Positions 6,832 through 12,691 of a stretch of 12,691 nt of DNA are shown piece after piece; the first letter of the stretch is position 1; each line of letters begins with the position of its first letter. Origin of the DNA: Candidatus Hodarchaeota archaeon (lineage in GTDB: Archaea > Asgardarchaeota > Heimdallarchaeia > Hodarchaeales > YT1-039); assembly GCA_016840025.1 (NCBI GenBank), contig JAEOTF010000469.1, positions 1-12,691 of the forward strand, read 5' to 3'. Both the position numbers and the translations under genes were made by a program. Below the pieces are notes generated by a model. It made no database searches. It saw only the letters and a program-made list of their open reading frames with translations, and was not told the origin of the DNA.

Positions 6832-7674
6832 TCACTTCTCTGGAGTTGTGATGATTCCTAATTTTTGAGCTTGTTTGACTTTTGAGGGAGTTTCATAATA
6901 TGGATATTTCCCATCAAAGAATTCTTTCAGCATTATTCGTGCCATCCCTTCTTCATCAGCTACCCCTCCTTTCAAGAGACGACCACGTTTTTTCGCTAGA
7001 TCTTCCAATATGCTTTCTATTCCCTGTGGAAATTTTTGTAGCTTATAATACTCCAAGAATCCATTTGTGTGGAAATATTGCATTCGATCTAGAATGATCT
7101 GCACCGTACTTATAGGATCTTCAATTTTAGTGATTGGTATTGTTCCTAGAAATATCTGTTCCTCAAATTCGAAATCATCTGCAGGAACAATCCCTGGGGT
7201 GTCGATGAAGAGATGATGAGGGCTAATCCTAAGTAATTGCACACTTTTTGTATATCCAGGAATTGGACTTGTTGGCGCAGAATGACTTCCCCTGAGAACA
7301 TTTGATATACTACTTTTACCAGTATTTGGTAAACCAATAAGACAACAAAGAGCGTCATCAGTGTGTTTACTATATTGGGACAACGTTTTACGGAATATTC
7401 TCGTGCCATGACGGTCACGGGCTGAGAAAAAGATCGTAGGATATGATTTGCTTAATTCTTTCTTCCATTTGTGCAGAACTCGAAGAGGAACTAGATCACA
7501 TTTGTTCATACAGAGAATAAGTGCTTTATGTTTAAATGAAGCAAAAGATTCAACCTTTGAAGATCGGGTTGAATTTGGAAACCGACTATCTAGGACTTCT
7601 ATCGTTATATCGCAATTTACGATTGTACGATATACTTCACGGTACATTTTGCGATAGAGGTTAGTTGCACGCAC
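6832..7674 (-). CDS. Circularly permuted GTPase of the YlqF/Nog2 family
   Basis: A TRAFAC GTPase whose motifs run in permuted order: G4 NKCD (57-60), G5 SAR (84-86), G1 GLPNTGKSS (114-122), a G2 threonine at 142 and G3 DTPG (158-161). The C-terminal 90 residues form the usual helical tail (FLEYYKL, then LAKKRGRLLKGG). Relatives (bacterial RbgA, eukaryotic Nog2 and Lsg1) help assemble the large ribosomal subunit, so a role in 50S maturation is likely. As annotated it starts at GTG 7674 with only a weak GGGGT upstream. The frame is open further upstream to 7737 and encodes FKPWGQFL, which looks like a natural N-terminus, but the nearest ATG (7739-7741) is out of frame by one base across an A6 run. 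A true start near 7741 is likely (see finding). The gene diverges from Alba. Confidence 0.88.
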   Translation of the reverse strand: MRATNLYRKMYREVYRTIVNCDITIEVLDSRFPNSTRSSKVESFASFKHKALILCMNKCDLVPLRVLHKWKKELSKSYPTIFFSARDRHGTRIFRKTLSQYSKHTDDALCCLIGLPNTGKSSISNVLRGSHSAPTSPIPGYTKSVQLLRISPHHLFIDTPGIVPADDFEFEEQIFLGTIPITKIEDPISTVQIILDRMQYFHTNGFLEYYKLQKFPQGIESILEDLAKKRGRLLKGGVADEEGMARIMLKEFFDGKYPYYETPSKVKQAQKLGIITTPEK

Positions 7675-7741
7675 CAGAAATTGACCCCATGGTTTAAATT
7701 CTCTTATTAACGGGTAAGTGGGAATAATAGCCTTTTTTCAT
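7675..7741 (-). other. Probable missing N-terminus of the YlqF-type GTPase (frameshift at A6)
   Basis: In frame with the GTPase, codons 7675-7737 encode 21 residues beginning KKAIIPTYPL and ending FKPWGQFL. An ATG lies at 7739-7741, but six A residues (7733-7738, minus strand) put it in the wrong frame; with five the protein would begin MKKAIIPTYPL. A TATA-like AATATAC lies about 20 bases upstream, consistent with a leaderless or short-leader start here. Confidence 0.5.
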
Positions 7742-7896
7742 TTACTTTTTTTTTCAGTATATTATTGAAATGTATGATAAGGTTTTTCTCAGGGTATAGA
7801 AGAAATAAAGAATAAGGTATTTTTCAAAGGTTTCCCTTACCTTACCTCTGAAATCACTTAATACAAAGTTGAAACAAAAGAATCGGAGATAAAACG
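7742..7896. promoter_or_regulatory. Divergent promoter region between the YlqF-type GTPase and Alba
   Basis: 155 bases with no gene. On the minus side, AATAATATAC around 7757-7768 is the best TATA candidate for the GTPase. On the plus side CTTAATACA (7857-7865) is a weak candidate for Alba. GGAGAT (7885-7890) lies six bases before the Alba ATG and is a strong ribosome binding site. Confidence 0.45.
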
Positions 7897-8187
7897 ATGC
7901 CCGAAGACGACGTTGTATTCGTAGGTCAAAAACCAGTCACAGCTTATGTAATGGCCTGTGTAGCACAGTTTAATAGAGGAACTGACACAGTAATACTGAA
8001 AGCTCGAGGTAAAGCCATTTCCCGATGTGTCGATGTCGCTGAAGTACTTCACCGTCGGTTTATGCAGGGTTTAGTCGAGGTAAAAGACATCCAGATTTCC
8101 ACAGAAGTGTTAGATAACCGCGAAGGCCGTAGTTCGAACGTTTCTGCGATAGAGATTACAATAAAGAAAACAACGAAAGAAACATAG
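7897..8187 (+). CDS. albA: Alba, archaeal DNA/RNA-binding chromatin protein
   Basis: A 96-residue Alba (Sac10b) family protein that binds DNA and RNA as a dimer and helps organise the chromosome. The signature VFVGQKPVTAYVMA (7-20) contains the nucleic-acid-binding lysine K12 of the GxKP motif. VILKARGKAISRCVDVAEVL (32-51) is the conserved strand-helix core, and RSSNVSAIEITIKK (78-91) is the C-terminal strand pair. Length is typical. The start has a strong Shine-Dalgarno. It stands alone on the plus strand, diverging from the ribosome-assembly-type GTPase and followed by a 368-base gap. In some archaea Alba is regulated by lysine acetylation; nothing here tests that. Confidence 0.95.
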   Translation: MPEDDVVFVGQKPVTAYVMACVAQFNRGTDTVILKARGKAISRCVDVAEVLHRRFMQGLVEVKDIQISTEVLDNREGRSSNVSAIEITIKKTTKET

Positions 8188-8283
8188 CAATCCTAAGGTA
8201 TCCCAGCTTCTCATGAGAGTGGATAGTGGGAAAATCTGCTTTTACTAAAGAGGGAGCTACTAAAGTAGATTGTACTATGGTTC

Positions 8284-8289
8284 TTTTTT
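8284..8289 (+). terminator. Possible T-run terminator of Alba
   Basis: Six T residues about 97 bases after the Alba stop. Archaeal termination often uses oligo-T stretches; a single T6 is weak evidence. Confidence 0.25.
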
Positions 8290-8409
8290 GCATTATTACA
8301 GAATTTATATTTTAATTAAAGAAAATAAACGACGATTATGTATAAATAAGCGGTTTAAAGCTCATTGAACGGTTTCTAAAAAAAATTGCCCCATAACGAA
8401 AGAATCTGT

Positions 8410-8455
8410 AAAATTATCTGCAGATTTAGAACGAAATACACAAAATTATCTAGAT
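8410..8455. promoter_or_regulatory. Paired palindromic operator-like sites upstream of the aminotransferase
   Basis: AAAATTATCT occurs at 8410-8419 and 8442-8451, 32 bases apart (about three helical turns). Each copy runs into a perfect palindrome: ATCTGCAGAT (8416-8425) and ATCTAGAT (8448-8455). This is the pattern expected of two dimer binding sites for one regulator, about 20-65 bases ahead of a possible TATA element (AATATTTA, 8473-8480). The regulator is not identified. Confidence 0.45.
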
Positions 8456-8477
8456 CTAAGAGACTCAAAGAGAATAT

Positions 8478-8490
8478 TTACATAATGTAA
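8478..8490. promoter_or_regulatory. Inverted repeat TTACAT-A-ATGTAA near the aminotransferase promoter
   Basis: A perfect 6+6 inverted repeat around one base, overlapping the end of the TATA-like AATATTTA and 65 bases before the aminotransferase ATG. The position suits a repressor site, but AT-rich palindromes of this length also occur by chance. Confidence 0.35.
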
Positions 8491-8555
8491 TCCTAAAGTA
8501 TTCAATCTACAGTGATAATCACACTGAAAACCCGAAAAAACCACTGGGATGTAAA

Positions 8556-9956
8556 ATGCAAAATTTCATTAAAGAAAAATTGTCTGTTGAATCTTTGAAC
8601 CCAAATGTTCGAGAAGCTGAATATGCAGTTAGAGGAGCGATTGTCCAATTAGCACAAGAATTGGAAAAAAAGGGGCGGGAAATATTCTATTTTAATATAG
8701 GTAATCCCCAACAGCTAGGACAACCACCATTAACTTATGTACGGGAAATTTTAGCTTTAGTGAACTATCCGAAATTGATCAGTTCACCAACAGCTGCTGA
8801 ATCTTTTGCTAAAGATAGCATAAAACGGGCAAAAGAGATTATGAAGCTGAATCCTGTTGGAATAGGAGCCTACACGCAAAGCGCAGGAATCCCATTCATA
8901 AAACAAGCGGTAGCAGATTTCATTCATAAGCGAGATGAAATTCCAACAAACCCAGAAAATATCTTCCTGACCGATGGTGCGAGCAAAGGGGTTGATCTAT
9001 TATTACAATCACTGATAACCGACAAAAAAGATGGAATAATGATCCCAATACCGCAATACCCCTTATACTCGGCTGATATTACTTTGTTTGGTGGAGCTCA
9101 TGTTAGATATTACTTAGACGAAGAAAATGAATGGAAGCTCAAACAGGAAATGTTAGAAGAGGCACATTTAAACGCTAAAAAAAACGGAATAAATGTTAGA
9201 GCACTTGTCGTCATCAACCCTAACAATCCTACTGGATCATTACTGACAAAAGAAAATATTGAAATGGTTCTGAAGTTTGTAGATGAACATAACATAGCAG
9301 TAATTGCTGATGAGGTCTATCAGGAGAATATTTATAACTCAGAAGATCGATTTCATTCATTTGCTAAAGTAGCTGAAGAAAAAGAAATCAAAACGCCGAT
9401 TTTTAGTCTCCATAGCACCTCAAAAGGGTTTATCGGCGAGTGTGGATTCCGAGGAGGTTATGTCGAGCTTAGAAATATATCAGAAGATGTACGAAGAGTT
9501 TTACTAAAACTACGATCAATAAGTTTGTGTTCTAATACCGCAGGGCAAATAATGTTGTATCTTATGGTAAGCCCACCAAAACCAGATGAAGAATCATTCG
9601 AGCAATATTATAAAGAGAAAAAAGAAATTTTAGGAGCTTTAGGACGAAAAGCGAAAAAACTAGCAAATAGTTTAGACAAAATTGATGGAATTACCTGTTC
9701 TGTTCCACGTGGGGCAATGTACCTCTTTCCTAAATTAAAATTACCAGAAAATAGGAACTACGAGGGTAAAGAAGCTGACTTCCGATTTTGTGAAGCACTA
9801 GTAAAAGAAGAAGGAATTGTAACTGTTCCAGGTTCTGGATTTGGACAACTACCAGGAACTCATCACTTAAGGATGACTATCTTACCACCAGAAGAGAAAA
9901 TTCCCGACATTCTTGAGAAGTTTACAAATTGCTATGAAAGATTTGTCAACTCATGA
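8556..9956 (+). CDS. Alanine aminotransferase, eukaryote-like (ALT/GPT type)
   Basis: A 466-residue class I PLP aminotransferase that resembles eukaryotic cytosolic and mitochondrial alanine aminotransferases along its full length, rather than the shorter AspC/Alr-type archaeal enzymes. Diagnostic blocks: VREAEYAVRGAIV (18-30), NIGNPQQLGQPPLTYVREI (47-65), MIPIPQYPLYSA (162-173), VINPNNPTG (219-227), ADEVYQ (251-256), HSTSKGFIGECGFRGGYVE (286-304), SPPKPDEESF (339-348) and PGSGFGQLPGTHHLRMTIL (425-443). K290 should hold PLP, D252 and Y255 contact the cofactor, N224 and R439 help bind the substrate carboxylate. It would interconvert alanine and 2-oxoglutarate with pyruvate and glutamate, in the cytosol. 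GGGATG lies just before the ATG. It stands alone, with operator-like repeats upstream, suggesting its own regulation. Confidence 0.93.
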   Translation: MQNFIKEKLSVESLNPNVREAEYAVRGAIVQLAQELEKKGREIFYFNIGNPQQLGQPPLTYVREILALVNYPKLISSPTAAESFAKDSIKRAKEIMKLNPVGIGAYTQSAGIPFIKQAVADFIHKRDEIPTNPENIFLTDGASKGVDLLLQSLITDKKDGIMIPIPQYPLYSADITLFGGAHVRYYLDEENEWKLKQEMLEEAHLNAKKNGINVRALVVINPNNPTGSLLTKENIEMVLKFVDEHNIAVIADEVYQENIYNSEDRFHSFAKVAEEKEIKTPIFSLHSTSKGFIGECGFRGGYVELRNISEDVRRVLLKLRSISLCSNTAGQIMLYLMVSPPKPDEESFEQYYKEKKEILGALGRKAKKLANSLDKIDGITCSVPRGAMYLFPKLKLPENRNYEGKEADFRFCEALVKEEGIVTVPGSGFGQLPGTHHLRMTILPPEEKIPDILEKFTNCYERFVNS

Positions 9957-9989
9957 CTGCTTCTTTAGTGGATTTATTGGTCTTGTAGA

Positions 9990-10451
9990 TTATACGCGTT
10001 CTAAGAAACGAAAATGGTTTTTCCAAAAGAAAATAATTAGAAAAGGACCGTATAGTAAACAAAAGACAACTATGGTCGCTTCAATAGCTTGTTCTAGTCC
10101 GAAAGTGGAGAATATATCGTTATTGACGTTAAAGAGGAGATCTAGAAGACCTAAATAAAGTAATAAAGCACCAGAGATCATAGAAAAAAAGGGACCAATA
10201 TTCCGATTTGTTCCGAAACGAAGCAAGTAAATACTAGCAATTAATAGAGCTATTCCAAGCCAGACGTCTGCGAGAGGGAACGAATCTTCATAAGTTAAAT
10301 ACCATTTTTCGGTATATGATTGGACAATTTCAGGGAAGAATAAATAACAAAACCAATAAAAAGCATCAAATACAGCTGCAATTAACATTAGACTAGCTAT
10401 AATTTGAAGTATTCGTGGTGCGATCTGTGTAGATTGCTCCATTTTATTCAC
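9990..10451 (-). CDS. Small four-span membrane protein of unknown function
   Basis: I do not recognise a family. The 153-residue product has four hydrophobic segments, roughly 14-40, 58-78, 86-108 and 121-142, with short loops. The loop between segments one and two is acidic and aromatic (SYTEKWYLTYEDSF). Segment two begins with ADVWLG and ends IYLLRFG, and segment three includes GALLLYLGLLDLLFN; DxW..A at the membrane edge is seen in several small integral membrane protein families. GTG at 10451 is preferred over ATG at 10442, because AAGGA sits about 9 bases before the GTG. It lies 23 bases downstream of the large membrane-protein gene on the same strand, so the two are probably co-transcribed and may work together. 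It converges on the aminotransferase with 33 bases between stops. Confidence 0.75.
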   Translation of the reverse strand: MNKMEQSTQIAPRILQIIASLMLIAAVFDAFYWFCYLFFPEIVQSYTEKWYLTYEDSFPLADVWLGIALLIASIYLLRFGTNRNIGPFFSMISGALLLYLGLLDLLFNVNNDIFSTFGLEQAIEATIVVFCLLYGPFLIIFFWKNHFRFLERV

Positions 10452-10474
10452 TTATCGTTTTCCTTATTTGGATT

Positions 10475-12472
10475 TTAAACAGGTTTTTTTGATAATTTCT
10501 TCTTAAAAAATTGGAGGAAATAAACAATAGAGACAAAAACACCGATATAAAAGCTCATGGCTAAAATCATTTCAATGATATCTATGATATCGGGAAGTAG
10601 AGTTAAGATTGGTGTATCACTTAGGGGTAAATATGGTTTATGATCTCCTTGAAACTCTTCCATTGCAGCCATATCCCCAAAAATTGCTGTAACAATCAAA
10701 ACATATGCGGAGCTAGTTAGAAGAAAAATTAGATTTGCATCATGCTTGAATCGTTCAGAAACTATTGTAACCGAGAAAAATTTCAAGGAACTACTCACAA
10801 TGAAGTAGAGAGGGATTATTAGTAGACCTATAGGAATTAAGACATCAATATCTAAAATGTATGTAGCAAGTTCCTGTAAGATTTCAAGAATCCCTGGGGC
10901 TTTGATTTCTGGTAATGAAAGATCAAATTTGGGCAATAAATCATGCCAAATAATCAAAAAATTATCCCAGACTAACCCGAGCCAAGCAGCAAGAAGAAAA
11001 AGTCTTGTTGTAAGAAGAACTATTTTAGAAGGCGCTTCCGTCGCAATTTGACGGGTTCGTACAACGCTTACACCTTTAAAAAGCGTTCTCAAAATCGCAA
11101 CAATCGAATAGCCTTCAGCTAATCCGATAATTCCAGCAGCTAACCCAATAATTATAACAAAATCCAACATCAGGATTCTTTGATAGGCAAAGAGATTAAA
11201 ATATAATGTTCTGCCAAAAAACGAAATTTGTTCTCCTAATTCCATGTTTTGTAGGTCATAGTCCGAGGGTAAAGTAGCATCTACAAAACTAATGTCCTTT
11301 GTGGTGTAGATTGTATCATTTAATGTGCTTGTGTCTAAGATCAGAAAAATATCCCATATTGTCCATGCAAAAACGGGAAAAATCAAAAATGTTAAGATTA
11401 TAGGAGCAAGAAGTAATAAATTCGATGTTGTGAACCAAGTAACAACATCAAATACTTTAAAAGCAATATAGACAATACTAAATATAATTCCTAAACCTAC
11501 TAACCCCATAACAAGCAAGAATATTAGAAAAAGAATCGCTTCGCCTGGTAAACTCCAAGCTATAAAAAAAAGTGGAATAATTATAATCCCCAATATCAAT
11601 AAGGCATAACTTGCATATTTGAAAAGTTTTTTTAAGATTCTGTATTTTGTTTTGCCCATTTTAGGATTTAATAACCTAGTACGTCCCGTACGAGAAAGAA
11701 TAACTAAAAACATTGTTACAGGGAAGACAAGAAGGGTAAGGTAAAACAAAGTAAATGTCATCTGTCGTAAATCTGCATAAGCTAAACGGTCGGTTGTTGT
11801 AGGTATCTCGGATAGAATTTCTAGATCACTAAAGAAATCATTTCTTATTGACCAAATGATAGTATTCGACCCCATAAGCAGAAAAACATTGATGACAGCG
11901 ACATCAAATAGCATATATACTGATGAAACGAAGATTAAAGTAATTATAAAGAACACTATTTTTCTAAATAAACTCCAAGTCTCAACCCCAAATTCTTGCC
12001 CTCGATTAAAGAAAACTAACTTTGAAAAGACAAAAAGAATTAACCAAAATCCTATAATGGAAAGAACAAAAATTAATATTTGATTATCGGTTTCGTAGCC
12101 AATAATTTCAGTAGGATTGACTTCATTGGGATCAGGAGCTAGTTCTCTGGATAGGAGAATAATACCTATTAATGCTATTAGTACAATTAATAGCAGAGTC
12201 ACGTCAAGGGTATGCCTCTTGAGAAATTTGACTAAAGATTCCCTTTTATCGGGTTTTTTAGCTTCAGTTATCTCTTTATCGTCTATTTCAGTCGTAGTAG
12301 TATCAGAGATTGATTTTTCGGGTGTTTCTTCGTCAACACTTGTTTTTTCAGTTCCAGATTCAGAATCAATAAGCGAAGATTCTGTGGAATCCTGTTCATC
12401 TTCCCTAATTTTCTTATTTCCCTCATAAATATCATCAAAAGGCAGTTTAGACAAATGACTCACCAAATTCAT
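10475..12472 (-). CDS. Large polytopic membrane protein with acidic disordered N-terminus
   Basis: No family is recognised. The 665-residue product starts with about 85 hydrophilic residues rich in E, D, S and T (for example DEQDSTESSLIDSESGTEK), likely a disordered cytoplasmic tail, ending in a basic stretch KRESLVKFLKRH. At least twelve hydrophobic segments follow, roughly 90-108, 131-155, 170-200, 237-259, 286-306, 311-345, 350-378, 432-460, 484-505, 541-562, 580-600 and 627-655. A loop of about 50 residues between 379 and 431 is probably extracellular (DTSTLNDTIYTTKD, SDYDLQNMELGEQ). The C-terminus is basic (FKKKLSKKPV), as expected for a cytoplasmic end. No transporter ATPase, protease or glycosyltransferase motif is visible. 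The ATG at 12472 has only a weak GAGATT upstream. The four-span membrane protein follows 23 bases later. Confidence 0.8.
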   Translation of the reverse strand: MNLVSHLSKLPFDDIYEGNKKIREDEQDSTESSLIDSESGTEKTSVDEETPEKSISDTTTTEIDDKEITEAKKPDKRESLVKFLKRHTLDVTLLLIVLIALIGIILLSRELAPDPNEVNPTEIIGYETDNQILIFVLSIIGFWLILFVFSKLVFFNRGQEFGVETWSLFRKIVFFIITLIFVSSVYMLFDVAVINVFLLMGSNTIIWSIRNDFFSDLEILSEIPTTTDRLAYADLRQMTFTLFYLTLLVFPVTMFLVILSRTGRTRLLNPKMGKTKYRILKKLFKYASYALLILGIIIIPLFFIAWSLPGEAILFLIFLLVMGLVGLGIIFSIVYIAFKVFDVVTWFTTSNLLLLAPIILTFLIFPVFAWTIWDIFLILDTSTLNDTIYTTKDISFVDATLPSDYDLQNMELGEQISFFGRTLYFNLFAYQRILMLDFVIIIGLAAGIIGLAEGYSIVAILRTLFKGVSVVRTRQIATEAPSKIVLLTTRLFLLAAWLGLVWDNFLIIWHDLLPKFDLSLPEIKAPGILEILQELATYILDIDVLIPIGLLIIPLYFIVSSSLKFFSVTIVSERFKHDANLIFLLTSSAYVLIVTAIFGDMAAMEEFQGDHKPYLPLSDTPILTLLPDIIDIIEMILAMSFYIGVFVSIVYFLQFFKKKLSKKPV

Positions 12473-12691
12473 AATCTCAAAATTAATTATGATAAGAATT
12501 TGGGAGACTTCTTACAATTTTTCAGAATTCTCTGCAAATTTGATATCATGTAAAAAGGCAATTAGGGTATTTTTGAACTTTTTTAATTTTCTCCTTGATG
12601 TCCTATTCTTTGCCTTCTATTCACTCACCAGAGCGCTCTCCGAACCACTTTAGCAGCTCCCAAAAACTTGGACAAACTTGGACATTAACAG
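12473..12691. other. Intergenic region at the right edge, possibly holding the end of another gene
   Basis: 219 bases with no confident gene. The part nearest the large membrane gene is AT-rich (ATAATTAATTTTGAGATT before its ATG) and should contain its promoter. The last 71 bases are less AT-rich. There the minus strand is open for 22 codons from the edge to TGA at 12621-12623 (ending FGERSGE), which could be the 3' end of a gene lying outside. A palindrome AGAGCGCTCT (12630-12639) is also present. Confidence 0.4.
12664..12683. repeat. Exact tandem duplication of a 10-base unit
   Basis: AAACTTGGAC occurs twice in direct succession, eight bases from the window edge. Whether the array continues beyond the edge cannot be seen. 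Confidence 0.6.

Larger units (their letters stand above)
8188..8555. other. 368-base regulatory gap between Alba and the aminotransferase
   Basis: No coding region, tRNA or convincing small RNA was found. The left part has a T6 run (8284-8289) that could end Alba transcription, a 10-base palindrome TCTCATGAGA (8209-8218) and a CTACT-AA-AGTAG inverted repeat (8257-8268). TATA-like strings occur at 8304-8311 (TTTATATT) and 8341-8348 (TATAAATA). The right part carries the paired AAAATTATCT sites, an inverted repeat and GGGATG (8546-8551) just before the aminotransferase ATG. The imperfect direct repeat AATCCTAARGTAT occurs at both ends. Confidence 0.5.

Noticed and set aside
7858..8052. Minus-strand open frame across the Alba start
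   Set aside because: It is the antisense shadow of a certain Alba gene and lacks a plausible start signal.
8500..8535. C/D-box-like elements (GTGATAA ... CTGA)
   Set aside because: The C box is imperfect, the boxes are only five bases apart and there is no second box pair, so no archaeal C/D guide RNA is supported.
9913..10158. Plus-strand open frame overlapping the aminotransferase end and the four-span membrane gene
   Set aside because: It is basic, low-complexity text antisense to a convincing membrane protein, with no ribosome site of its own.
1..12691. Alternative genetic code explaining the internal stops
   Set aside because: TAA, TAG and TGA all end intact genes here (for example TAA for mtaD, TAG for Alba, TGA for the aminotransferase), and two different stops are involved in the interruptions.
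1..12691. tRNA, rRNA, CRISPR, insertion sequence or integrase attachment sites
   Set aside because: Both strands were read for T-loop strings, repeat arrays, terminal inverted repeats and transposase motifs; nothing beyond short isolated repeats was found.

Overview
The window looks archaeal and most probably comes from an Asgard archaeon, perhaps a Heimdall-type lineage. This is inferred from gene content. The DNA is AT-rich. There is an Alba chromatin protein, an archaeal small primase subunit (PriS) and a surface-type protein with a Ser/Thr stalk and C-terminal membrane anchor. A Ras/Rab-like small GTPase sits directly upstream of a longin/roadblock-like protein, a pairing characteristic of Asgard genomes. 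An alanine aminotransferase resembles the eukaryotic ALT/GPT enzymes over its whole length.

Layout. At the left edge is the 3' end of a plus-strand luciferase-like (F420/FMN) oxidoreductase. It is followed by a minus-strand gene train, transcribed from about 5400 down to 564. The order is Rab-like GTPase, longin/roadblock-like protein, gamma-carbonic-anhydrase-like protein, a Cys-rich protein, MTA/SAH deaminase (MtaD) and PriS. The gaps are short, so the first four genes are probably one operon. mtaD has its own TTG start with a good Shine-Dalgarno and a possible promoter of its own. From 5477 to 6328 lies a secreted, membrane-anchored protein on the minus strand. It diverges from a DUF123 (GIY-YIG-like) gene that converges on a circularly permuted YlqF/Nog2-type GTPase. 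That GTPase diverges from Alba. After a 368-base gap with operator-like repeats comes the alanine aminotransferase. The right third holds two minus-strand membrane proteins that I do not recognise, with 12 or more and 4 predicted membrane segments.

Most striking. (1) A GTPase plus longin/roadblock pair shares an operon with carbonic-anhydrase-like, MTA/SAH-salvage and primase genes. (2) Three genes have reading frames that look longer than their formal stops or starts allow. An in-frame TAA interrupts the Cys-rich gene at 3280-3282. An in-frame TGA at 6758-6760 cuts off the conserved 'SHL' tail of the DUF123 protein. A six-A run at 7733-7738 puts a natural ATG one base out of frame with the YlqF-type GTPase. 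These may be assembly errors, real gene decay or recoding, and the sequence alone cannot decide. (3) Repeated palindromic sites lie upstream of the aminotransferase.

I saw no rRNA, tRNA, CRISPR array, insertion sequence or origin.
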